This document shows positions 13,785-26,700 of a DNA stretch of 64,000 bases, in pieces (positions within the stretch are counted from its first letter, which is position 1; each line of letters begins with the position of its first letter). Made by a program: the position numbers and the translations under genes. The stretch spans positions 20,340,378 through 20,404,377 of the forward strand of contig NC_067293.1 of the NCBI RefSeq assembly GCF_020740795.1. Reading direction: 5' to 3'. The stretch comes from Apus apus. Its lineage: Eukaryota; Chordata; Aves; Apodiformes; Apodidae. The notes under the pieces are model-generated. The model saw only the letters and a program-made list of their open reading frames with translations, did no database searches and was not told the DNA's origin.

Positions 13785-16700
13785 GTTTGGTACCTCGTGC
13801 CTGCAGACTGCCTGTTCCTGGGCTCCACCCACGAAGGAGCTGGGGCCAGTTTTTCTCCCTGCTCAGATCCATCCTCCGATCAGGAGCTTGCAGCTCACCT
13901 GGTGGCAGCTCTTCTGCTAAGCTCCTTCCCCCAGGCAGTGGTTGTGCACACAGCTCCAGACCTACCATCATCCCTATAATTTGCTGTACCAACAAAATTA
14001 TAGCCACTAAACAGTCCACATGGTGATTATATCTTACAAGGCAGGCTGCACGTTTAGCCACGTTATTTAATTCAGAACCAAAGACTGCATTACACCCAAA
14101 AGACATTCAGACCCTTTCACTACCAATTACCAGCATTAATCTTTTTTCATGGTGTGCCTCAGGTTAATGTGACAGGAGCTTTCATGTTTTAAGAAAACAA
14201 ATCGAGACAATTTTATACTTTCATGTGCACATCCAAAAAGCATCCTACTCTTTCTTGACTCACACACCTCTCACATCCATTGCACGAGTAGGAGCATAAA
14301 GGCACATCAGCTGTACACTGACATGGAGCAGGGAGGCGACTGCCCACCTGCTACAGGAACATAGTGGTGATTGTGCCCATTACCAAGCAAGATGACCGCA
14401 CTAATACAGGAATTTCCATCTCAGCAATGCTGCAAACATCCAGCTGCTACCATGTGAGTGGGAAAGTCAGCTTTGCAGTCATCTAAGACAGCCTGGAAGA
14501 GTGTGGGGAACATTAAATAGGTGAGTGATCATTCTAGGTTAACTTCTGAAAAGTTTATCACATCTAACTGGGGCCTAGGAAGGGTAATATTAAAACTGCA
14601 GAGAAAAAGCACTACCTGAAGTGAATATGATAGGAAATACTGCTTCTGTTTCTCCTATGCAAAACCTGGGAACCCAGATCCTCCATGAAGATAAATCTGT
14701 TCTACTCATAGTAGCAGCATGTATTAAAGCGGGATGTGTTGGGTTTTTTGTGTGGAGGTTTTTCTAAGTTTCTTATAGCAAACTATGTAAAAAATACATA
14801 CCTGTGTTCCCATCCTTCTGTCCCTATGAGCTGAGGCCTGCTAAGGGATTACCTGAGCACTTCCATTCCTCTTCAGCATGCACCACTGCAAACCACTTAT
14901 CCTGAGCAGCTAGGAAGAGAGTTGTACCTTCACTAGCTCTCACCTGGTCCCCTGCCTCGGCTCAGTTAGGAGCTCTCACCTTTCCCCTGCCTCCCTGGGG
15001 AGCCCACCTGCCCACCACACTGTTCCCTGGAGAAGGTGCCTCCTTGGTAGCCAACCAGAGAGAAGCACAAGCAGGAGGTTGTAGGACACTGGGCAAAAGG
15101 ATACTTGCCAAAGCAAACACATGGGCTCCAGGTCAGTCACCACGGCTGTGAAACATCTCCCTTCCTCCTCACACACCACCAGCTGTGAGAGCCAACCTCT
15201 GGTTTGAGGCAGTTGGGAAACTGCTGATAAACTGCTCTTCATCACAGTTTGCTACAACAGGAAGTTTTAGGAAAATGACCTAAAACAGTCTGGGGAGGAA
15301 CTGCTTACCAGAGGACACTGTCCTCTCCAAGACAGCCACTTGGCTCAGGCCTCCTCTAGACTGAAGGCTCAAGTGTCCCAACTACCAGCACCAGAGACCT
15401 CAACAACTGATTCTCCACTTGGTCCAAAAAACATTACACTGGAGGAATTTTAGCAGGAATTTTCTGCTTTCTTGAAGAAAGTAAATATATTTACAATAAC
15501 TCCTTTGTCTTAGTGTGGGGTGAGAACATTTCTTTATTTATTCACAAGCCAACGAGGAAAAAAAAAAGCCCAAACATCTCCTGTTTGCTTCTTACTACTG
15601 GTAACAGTTGCTAAAATTCACTCAGGACTGGCGGGCTTGTAAACCTCTGGTTTGCAACAGCAGCTGAACCAGGGTTGATGATGAGCAGAGTAGCCATGTT
15701 CAGAGCACTCAACAGCCCCCAAGCTCCTCACCAGGCCTAATGACATATAATGAAAGGAAATTAATGAGCTTCGTCCCCATTGCCAAAAGAAAGGGCAGCT
15801 GGAAATAGGAAGGGACCCACCATGAATTGAGCATGATTAAGTATGTTATAACTATTGTTCTGAATAAAATACTGCTGTTATACCTAACTAGCCTACAACA
15901 GTCCCTTACAGCCCTTTAGCTGGCTCTGCTTTAATTGCCTCCAAAAGCCAGACATAAAGGATTTCATTTATGCTCTTTCCAATTTAAAAGCAGGGACAGA
16001 AATATGTAAGCACTAACCTGCATACATTTAGCTCCTGAGGATTGGGTGGGTGAGCCAGGGAGATTGGTATTTTATAGGGAACCACTTGGTATTTGACATG
16101 TGGGGCAATGTGACCGGTGTGTGGGCACGGCTACCACAGCGTGCAGGGTGGCTACAGAGCTCTGGGGCTAGTCAAGGGCTCACTCAGGCAGCCCCTGTGT
16201 GGCTCCTGCCAAGTAGTCATAGGGCAGAGGGACACCAGGAGGTGCCTGACCTGACCCAGGGGCACCTCTGGGCATCTCAGTGCCCCCATTCCCTCCTGGC
16301 TCCAAGCAGGGTCCCCCAGCTGCTGCCCCACGGGGACTGTCATTAGGCACAGGGGGTTCAGCAGGCAGCAATGCTCCAGGAGCATCTACCTGGCAGGGAC
16401 AGGCCTCTCCAACACCTGCAATTCTGGGCCATCCAACAGCTCAGGCCCCATTGCACAGCCCCTCGTCACAGCAGCCCTGCCCTCATCTCAGGCTGCACCA
16501 CCTCCTGCCCCAGAGGCTGCAGCTTATTTGCTCCATGCTGCTCAATTCCACCAGCACTTTAGCCTTCTCTTTTGTCACCAATGCCACGTTTGCCCAGACA
16601 AAACATCAATTTTTCTGTCCCAAGCACAAACTCCAGCTCACACAAGGCTGGGTCTTTGGCTTGGCTCCCAGCAATGACACAGCAACAGCTCAACTCTGGA

Positions 16701-17304
16701 GAGAATATACAAAATGTATTAAAAGGAAGAGAGCCACCCACACCACAGCCCAGCCCAGCACCCCTGACCCTGCTGCACAAGGAGCTGTACAAGGAGCTGT
16801 ACAGCCCTTCACACACATGGACCTGAGGAGCTGCCATGCCAGGAAGTCACCAGGGTGCTCTTGCAGCACTTAAAAAAGCTTCTTCTCCCAGCATAAGCCA
16901 CAGGATGCCTGAAACCAAAGCCCACAGGTGAGAGCAGAAGGATGTGTCACAGCAGGACTCATGGTGAGGCCCAGCTGTTGCCATGGTCCTTGACAGAGCT
17001 CTCTCAGGCCATGACATGTACTGCCCTGAATTTGTCCAATTACTCATCAAAAAACAGCAATCCAAATCTAAATTAACATTTTCTTTTGTATTCTTAATAT
17101 TTTCATTTTTGTGAATCAATTATCTTCCCCCTTAATTCCTTCAAAGACTGCTTTTTGGGAGACAATTCCTACCTCATGTCTAGCATATGGAGCAAGACTG
17201 GAATCTGGCCTAAGCTAGTTTGCTGAGAAAGACCAAGTGGTGTTCTGGAGAGAAGAAAATGTGTCTCCTTTCTTTCTTGGGGAAGAGTAGTATTTTAGGA
17301 CCTT
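13785..17304. other. Intergenic downstream of HEPH, no recognisable gene
   Basis: No exon recognised. The stretch near 16.1-16.9 kb is GC-richer and has overlapping frames on both strands (up to 197 codons), but none shows a domain. A short tandem duplication of AAGGAGCTGTAC lies at about 16780-16803. Confidence 0.4.
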
Positions 17305-17310
17305 TTTATT
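17305..17310 (-). terminator. Candidate HEPH poly(A) signal
   Basis: The minus strand reads AATAAA about 230 bases past the HEPH stop codon. It is the first canonical hexamer downstream. Whether it is used, or a more distal one is (for example AATAAATAAA at 15531-15540), cannot be told from sequence. Confidence 0.35.
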
Positions 17311-17536
17311 CTTGTCAACTTGTCTTCAGTCAGTTCAAAAGGTCCTCTGATCTCTCCTGGACAGATTTCTTCCTTAGAGTACTGAGGAGGGCACATCAAG
17401 ATGTCATGACTTCAGCTTTCCCTCCTTAGCTCCTGTAAGTACAGTTTACAACTGAAGTGATGCCCCAAAATCATTGCTATGGTCAACCAATCCAGCCTCT
17501 GCTCCAAACACACCACCCAAAGTTTTGACACACCTT

Positions 17537-17775
17537 TTATAGCCCCGAATTCTTTTTAGACATGAGTTTGAATCCGTCATCCAGGATGGACCTTCGATTG
17601 CGTCTTAGCCTCTTCTGTCTCTCAAGATAGATGACCACTCCCAGGAGGGCACAGGCAACCAGGAAGAGCACTGTTCCTGCAGTGGCCAGACCTATGACTG
17701 TGGCCTCCACCTGCCCTTGAGCCAACTTGGCTCCAAACAGCACGATCTTCTCTGACTCATCCTCGGGTGGCAACT
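17537..17775 (-). CDS. HEPH: HEPH coding exon 20 (membrane anchor, tail, stop)
   Basis: Residues 1075-1153. An acidic juxtamembrane stretch (ELPPEDESE) is followed by a hydrophobic helix, the basic stop-transfer [12 protein letters not shown] and the hephaestin-type tail [11 protein letters not shown], then TAA. The acceptor is TTTGTTTCTCAG. The 3' UTR continues downstream. Confidence 0.95.
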
Positions 17776-20700
17776 CTGAGAAACAAAGAAATGGATAGTT
17801 CCAAAGAGAGCCAGAAATACCACAACTGAAAGAACAGTCATTGGAAGTCCAAGAAGACAAGACAACTAATCAAAACCCTTTGGGTTTTGACTGAAAAGGT
17901 TAAGAAGAATCACCTCCTTTGCAACACCCTCCTTTAAAACCCTCTGAGCCTCTGCCAGTTTCTAAGCTTGCACTCTCCTCTGAAGAGGAATCCATACAGA
18001 GCAAGCACAACAGGATGTGAGGCCACTAAACATTTTCTCCTTACAAGGTCAAACAGGCCTAACAAGCCCCATTTCCTTATTTTTATCCTCAGAGCACAAG
18101 ATACTTCAAGGACAGATAAACAAACCAAGCTGGAACCCTCCCTGTTTATCCCCCAGCAACCAGGCCTCAGGATAACCCACTGTCCCACTGGAGAGAGGGA
18201 AGACTAAGTGGTGTTCATGCTCCTCCCACCTCGTTGTGCAGATTTAGACCTGCACAGATCAGACCTCCCTCCCTCCTCTGCCCCACACACCCAGTATTTA
18301 GCAGCACAACCGTACCTGTGCTGTAGTTTATGTCTTCAAGCACTGGCTCTGAAAGGAAAACAAAAAGAGGGTGAGAAAGCATTGGGCTGAGCAGGAAAAG
18401 GTCAGAACAAGGATGAGATCCACAGGCAGCATGGCTTTCCTGGGCTTGCAGGTTTTTTCTTCTGTCCACGTTCTCCTGCTCTGTATCACACCACAAGTGT
18501 TTCTGTACCACCTGCTTCAAAAGCAGACCTGCTCCAGTTACACCACCCATCAAGGCCTTGGGAAGAACAGCCCAATCCAAGGCTGAGCATGGGGTGGGCT
18601 GAGCCTGGCTGGCAGTGTCACTCACTTGCCCCCAGCCAGATGCAGGAGAGAACAGGGAGGCCAGAAGCAAGAAAAAAAAAAAAAAAAAGAAAAGAAAAAA
18701 AAACAAACCCAACAACTTGTGTGTTGAGATAAAGACATTTTATTAAGCGAAGGTGAAGTAACAAAAACCAACCACAGAAAAACCCCAGTGATGCAAAAGC
18801 AATCACTCACCTTCAGCAGAACAATGCTCTGTCCCTGAGCAATGGCTACTTTGGAAAAAGTCCACCTGTTTTTTATTGCTGAGCATGATGCTACATGGCA
18901 TGGAATATCCCTTGGTCAGCTGGGGCCAGCTGTCCCAGATGTGCCCCTCCTCTTGCCCACCTTAACCTCCTGAGAAACAAGAGCCTGATGCTGTGCAAGG
19001 CTGCTCACCAGGAGCTCAAACAGGGTGTTACCTGCTCAGTTTTGGTAACTGCTCTAACACACAGCACCCTATGGGCTGCCATGACAACAACTGAGTCCAC
19101 CACAGCCAAACCTAGCACAGAATGTCACTCACTGCACACCTTCCAGTGCTTCCTAGGGAAATGAGAAGCCTCAGGACTTGTATTTAGATTACAGGTAACA
19201 CTCTCAGGCAGAATAATTACTAGCTGCTGGCTGAACTTATCACTTATCAGACACAGGCTAAAATAAAGCTCATAATATAAGCAATGGAAACCCCAGAAAC
19301 CAATTTGTTACCAATTCCAGCTGCAGGTATTACCCTATTCAAAGGGATGATCTTAAAGTAACAGTATATAAGTAATTACTGCTCAATTAACTGGCTGTCT
19401 TACATACCATGAAGAACTGCAAGTGTGATGCAAACAGTTTAGCAGCACCAGCAAGTACAGTCAGATGTTTTCAGGTATCAATCAGTAAAGCTCCCTACCT
19501 GGTGTGGGCAAGACTGTGAAGAGTATCTCCATGCCAGCATGAATGTGATCAGACACATGACAGTGAAGCAGCCATGTCCCAGGGTTCCCAACCAACATCT
19601 CCACCATTTCAAAGGTCCCAGGGAACAGATCCACAACATCTGCTCTGTAGCTTTTGCCATTCTGTCAAAGAGGAGGGAGGCTGTTAGTGTGCAGTGCTGT
19701 TTATCTTTGCATGAACAAAATGATGCCAGTATCACTGGAGATCATGTCAGCGCTACTACAGTTTTTAAAAGCTAAAATATTTCAAAGAGCAGCTCTAGGG
19801 CTGCAGCTGAGAAAGCAAACACAATCTGGCAATGCCCAATCCTCAGAAGGGTTAGCTAGACACATCAGCACCACACAGAAACTCAGTGAGGCAGATTTGG
19901 GTACGTAAGATCACATCCCCTTCCTAAGTTGGGTGAAGCAAGGCATGGATACAGGCTGCCCAGGAAGGGGGTGGAGCCACCATCCCTGGAGATGTTCAAA
20001 AAAGGGGTAGACATGGTGTTTAGTGGCTAGGGGTTGTAGGGTGGATGGTTGGACTGGATGATCTTTAAGGTCTTTTCCAACCTTGACGATTTTATGATTC
20101 TATGATTCTCTAAGTATCATAGAATCACAGAATCTTAGGGGCTGGAAGGGACCTTGAAAGATCACCCAGTCCAACCCCCCTGCCAGAGCAGGATCACCCA
20201 GAGCACATCACACAGGAACGTGTCCAGGTGGGTTTGAATGTCTCCAGAGAAGGAGACTCCACAGCCTCTCTGGGCAGCCTGTCCCAGGGCTCTGTCACTC
20301 TCACAGGGAAGAAGCTTTTTCTGATATTTACGTGGAACCTCCTGTGTTCCAGTTTGTACCCATTGCCCCTTGTCCTATCACTGGACAACACTGTAAAAAG
20401 CCTGGCTCCATCCTCCTGACACTTGCCCTTAACATATTTGTAAACATTGATGAGGTTGCCCCTCAGTCTCCTCCAAGCTAAAGAGACCCAGCTCCTCATA
20501 AGGGAGATGTTCCACTCCCTTCATCATCTTTGTGGCTCTGCCCTGGACTCTTTCAAGCAGTTCCCTCACCTTCCTGAACTAAGGGGCCCAGAACTGGACA
20601 CAATATTCCAGATGTGGCCTCACCAAGGCAGAACAGAGGGGGAGGAGAACCTCTCTTGACCTACTAACCACACTCTTCTCAATACACCCCAGGATCCATT

Positions 20701-23700
20701 GGCCTTCTTAGCCACAAGGGCACACTGCTGGCTCATGGTCATCCTCCTGTCCACCAGCACCCCCAGGTCCCTTTCTCCTACCCTGCTCTCCAGCAGGTCA
20801 GCCCCCAACCTGTACTGGTACATGGGGTTGTTCTTCCCCAGATGCAAGACTCTACACTTCCTCTTGATGAATTTCATCAAGTTTCTCCCTGCCCAACTCT
20901 CCAGCCTGTCCAGGTCTCACTGAATGGCAGCACAGCCTTCTGGTGTGTCAGCCACTCCTCCCAGTTTAGTGTCATCAGCAAACTTGCTGAGAGCACACTC
21001 TGTTCCCTCATCCAGGTCATTGATGAAAATATTGAACAGTACCAGTCCCAATACCGACCCCTGAGGGACTCCACTAGTCACCAACCTCCAAACAGATTTT
21101 GTCCCACTTACCAAAACTGACTTCTTCCTTTCAACCAGTTCATGATCCACCTCACTACCTGACCATCAAGACCACACTTCCTCAGTTTATCTACAAGGAT
21201 TCTGTGGGAGACAGTGTCAAATACTTTACTGAAATCAAGATAAACCACATCTACTGCCCTACCACCATCTATCCACCTGGTTACTTCTTCATAGAAGGCT
21301 ATAAGGTTGGTCAAACATGACCTCCCCTTGGTAAAACCATGTTGACTGCTCTTAATGACTCCCTCATCCTTGATATACCCAGAGATAGTGCCAAGAATAA
21401 GTTGTTCCATCACCTTTCCAGGGATGGAGGTGATGCTGACCAGTCTATAGTTACCCGGGTCCTCCTTTTTGCCCTTCTTGTAGACTGGAGTGATATTTGC
21501 TTTCCTCCAGTCCTCAGGCACCTCTCCTGTTGCCCATGACTTACCAAAGATGATGGAGAGTGGGCCAGCAATGACCTCTGCCAGCTCCCTCAGCACCTGT
21601 GGGTGCATTCCATCTGGATCCATCAATTTATGCATGTCCAGATTGCTGAACTGATCCCTAACCCAATCCTCATCTACCAAAGCAAACTCCTCCTTTATCC
21701 TGACTTCTTCTGGGGCTTTAGGGATCTGGGGCTCCTGGGGAGAGTCTGCAGCAGTAAAGACAGAGGCAAAGAAGGCATCAGTACCTCTGCCTTCTTTATA
21801 TCCTCTGTCACCAGGGCACCCACCTCATTCAGCAGTGGGCCTGTATTGCCTCTAGTGTTAGTTCTATCTGCAATGTATTTGAAGAAGCCCTTTCTATTGT
21901 CTTTGACCTCACTAGCAAGGTTCAGTTCCAAGGAGGCCTTAGCTTTCCTTATTGCCTCCCTACATCCTCTGACAACTGTCCTATATTACTACCAAGTGGC
22001 CAGCCCCTTCTTCCATGATCCATAGATTCTTTTTTTCCACTTGAGTTTGCCTAGCAGTTCCTTGTTTAACCATGTCGGTCTCCTGGCTCCCTCACTTGAT
22101 TTCCTACCCATTGGGATGCTCTGATCCTGAGCTTGCAAGAAGTGGTCCCTGAATGTTGAGCAACTATCTTGAGCCCCTTTACCATCTAGTACCCTGTCCC
22201 ATGGGACTTCTCTTAGTAACTGATTGAAGAGGCCAAAGTTGGCCCTGCAGAAGTCCAGGGTTCTGGTCCTGTTAGGTATTCTGCTCCTCCCACACAGGAT
22301 CCTGAACTCCACCATCTCATGGTCACTGCAGCCAAGGCTGCCATTGACCATCACCACCTCAATCAGACCCTCCTTGTTGGTGAGCACAAGATCCAGCAGC
22401 TCCTCTCCTAGTTGGTTTGTCCACCATTTGCATTAAGAAGTTATCATCAATGCACTGCAGGAACCTCCTAGACTGTGAATGGCTGTGTAGGCCTTCCAGC
22501 AGATATTGGGGTAGTTAAAATCCCCCATGAGGGCCAAACCCTGTAGTTGCAAGGCTGTTTCAGCTGCCTGTAGAAAGCCTCATCAACTCCTTCGTCCTGA
22601 TCAGGAGGTCTGTAATAGACCCCCACAACTGTATCACCCATGCCAGCCTGCCCCTTAATTTGTACCCACAGACTTTCCACTTGCTCCTCATCAGCCCGTG
22701 GACAGAACTTGGTACATTCTAGTTGCTCTCTCATAAAGAGCAACTCCACCACCTCGCTTCAGTGACCTGTCTTTCCTAAAAAGTACATAGCCATCCATGA
22801 CCACATTCCAGTCATGTGAGCTGTCCCACCATGTCTCTGTAATTGCCACCAGATCATAACCCTTAGACCACACAGACTTCTAACCCCTCCTGTTTACTCC
22901 CCATGCTGCCTGCATTGGTGTGCAGGCATTTCAGGGAGCAAACTGAGCACGCTGGTGGCACCTTGGGAGGCAGGAGGCCTTCTGGTCTTCGTTAATACTA
23001 GAACAATGCCCCACTAGTTCAAACCCAGCTACAACCCCTTCCCACTTCTAATCTAGTTTAAAGCTCTGTGAATATGCCCTGCTAACTCCTGCCCTAGTAC
23101 CCTTTGTCCCCTGTGGGACAGAGTCTTCCCATCCAATGCCAGCAGGCCTGGTGTCCTGGAAATCAAACCATCCAGGAGTTTTGTCCCCCTACCCCCATCA
23201 AGTCTAGTTTAAAGCTCTCTCATTGAGCCCTGCTAACTCCTGGCCAAGAATCCTTTTCCCCTTGTTGATAGCTCTATGCCATTGTTTGCATAGCTGGTGC
23301 CCTGTAAACATTTCCATGATTGAAAAACCCAAAGTTCATCCGACAGCACCAGCCTCTAAGCCATACATTAATCAGTTGTGTTTTCCTAGTCCTTTCAGCT
23401 TTTCCTGCCACTGAAGGGACTGAGGAAAAGACCACCTGTGCTCCTGATCCCACAAGCACTTGGCCCAGTTCTCTGAAATCCCTTTTCATCACCCTGGGGT
23501 AATTCCAGAAGTTCAAGCCCCTCAGCATCAAGCAACAGTCCTAGTTTGGATGGTCAGTTTTTATTATCAGCAGGATATTCTTACCTTGTATATGAAGGTC
23601 TCAGCATGAAAATGGACTGTGTGGACATCAATCTCCTGACCCATTCCCAGCAAGTACCAGTTCACCCACTCACCCTGGACCATGGTCAGCCCAGGTAAGT

Positions 23701-26700
23701 TTGCATAGAGCCTCCCATTGACAGCTGTGCAGTAAATGACAGAGAAAAGAGAAATGGCTGTTACCAAAATGGTACAGATGCTGAACCATCTCAAAGGAAG
23801 AACATGCAGAGCAAGTTAGATGCTACAAAGCTCATACAGCAACCAGTGCATCAGCAGTTAGTGTCTTCTATGTGACAGTCCCCCAACAGTCTGGCAGTCT
23901 CTCTCCAGCTCAACTACTTGTCCACTGTGAACAGAGAGGAGAAGCAGAGATTTGCACCCCAGGCCATGCTGCAGCTCAGCTCAAATAATTCTCAAAAACT
24001 ACCTCTTGCTGAAAACCTGCAGTCAGCCAGCAAAGGTGGTTGCCTCTAGAAGTCAAGAAATGAAAATAGCCTCCTTAGCCCAGTAAAAGGGAAAATATGT
24101 ACATACCTATATTCACATCAATCTCTGAATAAATTTACTTGCTGAACTGGGTAAATCCTGCAAAGAGGCAACCCTGCCATTCTGTGTCTTATGCTGGCCA
24201 CATTACACTCTGATCTCTTGTAACACTGCCATGTGTTAACACTAATTAGCACAGCCAGAAAGCATATAGCTTTGACTGCAAATGCAGGAAACAGACCAAA
24301 ACAGAGTGAGATGAATGCACTGGCACACACAAGGACACTTCCGTGCTCAAATGACAATGGCAGCAGTAAGACAGAGACATGATCTGAGGGCAGGAACACC
24401 AGTGTTTTACTCCATGATCTGCCATAGGCATTTTGCATAGCCCAAAACAGGCACTCAAATTCAGTGTGCTTGTTTTACTAGCTGTAATATAGGGTTAACA
24501 ATTAAAGCTTCATGGACATGTATCATTGGAGATTCTTCCTATCACCTGTACAAAGCCAGCACTATGGTACAGTAGGATTGTTCCAGCAGTAAACAGCTGT
24601 GCACTACTCTTATCTCCACAACTGCCGAGGAATTTGCTTTGCTGAGAACACTTTAGATAGATCCAGATGTAATGTGGAGAAAATCTATCATAAATAACAT
24701 GCTAATTAGAAAAATGTGTTCACCCTACTACACCACAAATAGCTTTTTAGTGATCCGTTAAAACAACTGAGACGTGTATTGCAGCCACACAGTTCAGTCA
24801 ATTGATTTTGAAATCTAACACATTCTAATGGTCCCAAGACAGAGTGAAATTAGTCTGACAAGTTAATTTCACATTTGATTCTCTGCCTGTCCTGAGTCAG
24901 AGATTAAGCTCTCTGGCTCATATCTTGCAATTCCTCCTGACAGGCACAGCTATAATGATCAGCCTTCGCTGCAGATCAATGACTTGTGCTGTGGACCTGC
25001 TGCAATATTGAGAATGACACCTAAATTCTGTTCATGTGACTGACAACAAAAGGATGAGGGCATTCACCAGGAGCCAGGCTCTTGGGTTTTGGGTGGCTGA
25101 CTGCTTGGAGAGGTCACAGAGTCAACATCAACCCCAGGTAGACGCTCAGGTGCCTAATGGGCATTACCATGCATCTTGTTGCTTTCCACAAATTTCTCAT
25201 CCAGCAGGTTGATCTCCTTGTGATTTTCTTTACTGTAACGTTTCACATTCTCCTCCAAGTACCAGGATTGATTTTCATCAAAAACCAGAAAGAGCAGAGC
25301 AAACTCCCTCTTTGCATCCTTCCTCATCCCATCAGGCTGCAGTGCCCCTCTCCGGCAAACCTTCAGGGGTCCAACGAGACCACTGTACATGTCCTAATCA
25401 GAATGAAGGAGAAAAACTGAGTCAAGGATCTTCTCAAGTCCCTCCCACCCCCCTTGTACAGAGTTCTTTGCTTTTTAGCAACCGTATTTTCTGTTCCCCA
25501 CATCACCTCACTTAAAACAACCAAGTACTTTCATTGGTGAGCATCAGCTACCAAAGCACAAGAATGGAGACTAGAGATGCTCTTATGAATGCAAATCCAG
25601 AAGCCATAAATATTAATGGCATCAAAATATTCTCCATTCTGTGGCTATAAAAGCACTTGCAACTTGAGATAAAAAGGCAATGATCTCTGGGCTGAATGTG
25701 ACAGTTTATTGCAGGATCCTCCAGGCTGTTTCTGTGCAAAATCAGTGCTACTACAATCGATCCTAGCAGTGCTCAAATCTTCCTGCTTTATCCATGGAGC
25801 CTAATTTTGGACAATTTCTGCCTTTTACATTAGCTTTCTGGCTCTCATCAGTAGAAACCATGACTGATGGGGAGATGTTCTCATATCCTGCAAATATCTG
25901 AAGGAAGGTCAAGGAGACAATGGATTATTATTTTTTTTTTAATGAAGGTTTGTGCTAGGAAAAAAATGTTACAAACATCAGGACACATCTGGAGGATCTC
26001 CTCTGCCAGGAGAACACTGGACATGTCACCAGGGAATTCTACCTCTGAGCTGGGCCAATCTCTAAATTGTATTCAGCTCACATTATTTTCTAGAGGGGGT
26101 GAAAAAAAAATGGTCCAACTGGTCTTTTCTGGTTCTAACTTCTTTTACCTTTACTGGATCCACTGTGGAGTAGTATATCCAAGGAACACAGGCTGAATCA
26201 TTTGGCCCTGGACCAGATCTCTCAGGAACCTCCCATCTGTATGTCACAATGTCACCTGAGTGACAGAGAAGAACCATTAACATCAGTCTGATACACCCAC
26301 CTGCCAGTTTGCTGAGCAGCACACAAGGCAAAACAAATCAGGAGATCCTGCCTCCAAAATGCACATTCAAGTCTGATTTGGTGAGATATTGCACCTTTCT
26401 CCCCCAAATATTGGGAGACAGGAGGGGATCTCCCCTCTTCCCAGCAGAGGGGGCTCACAGGACACACACCGGCTGGTATCAGCACAACTCTCATCTGCAG
26501 CCTTTGAGACTGGACTAACCAAAGAAGGTCCACCTGTCTTCAGTACAGGTGGAGTTTGAGATGATCCTCCCTCTCTTTCAAGTGTATTGATGATTCTCAT
26601 GGAAATTAGTTTTAAAAATTACTCTTTTGCATATTATCAAGCACACTTCAGAAAGACAGGGCCCAGCTGAAACCTGTTTGCTGCTCAGACAGACCACACC

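Larger units (their letters stand above)
20116..23545 (-). mobile_element. Near full-length degraded CR1 LINE
   Basis: The inverted 3' tail begins at the left (ATCATAGAATCACAGAATC). Reading leftwards on the minus strand from the right end: an ORF1-type esterase piece (23274-23531, with [20 protein letters not shown]), the start of ORF2 and an endonuclease ([19 protein letters not shown] at about 22.8 kb), reverse transcriptase (21108-21680, with [15 protein letters not shown] and [20 protein letters not shown]), the C-terminal ORF2 and the 3' UTR. Stops and frameshifts break it into several frames, so it should not be active. It lies antisense to the plus strand, and thus in the same orientation as HEPH, within the intron between coding exons 17 and 18. 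Confidence 0.9.

Noticed and set aside
13277..14106. Long frames on both strands (249 and 200 codons)
   Set aside because: They mostly overlap the CR1 element and its antisense; no host domain.
1..16000. Search for EDA2R, which lies beyond HEPH in mammals
   Set aside because: No cysteine-rich TNFR repeats or matching C-terminal exon could be found; it may lie outside the window.
17776..17860. Upstream extension of the open frame of HEPH exon 20
   Set aside because: The acceptor TTTGTTTCTCAG and the frame from exon 19 place the boundary at 17775.
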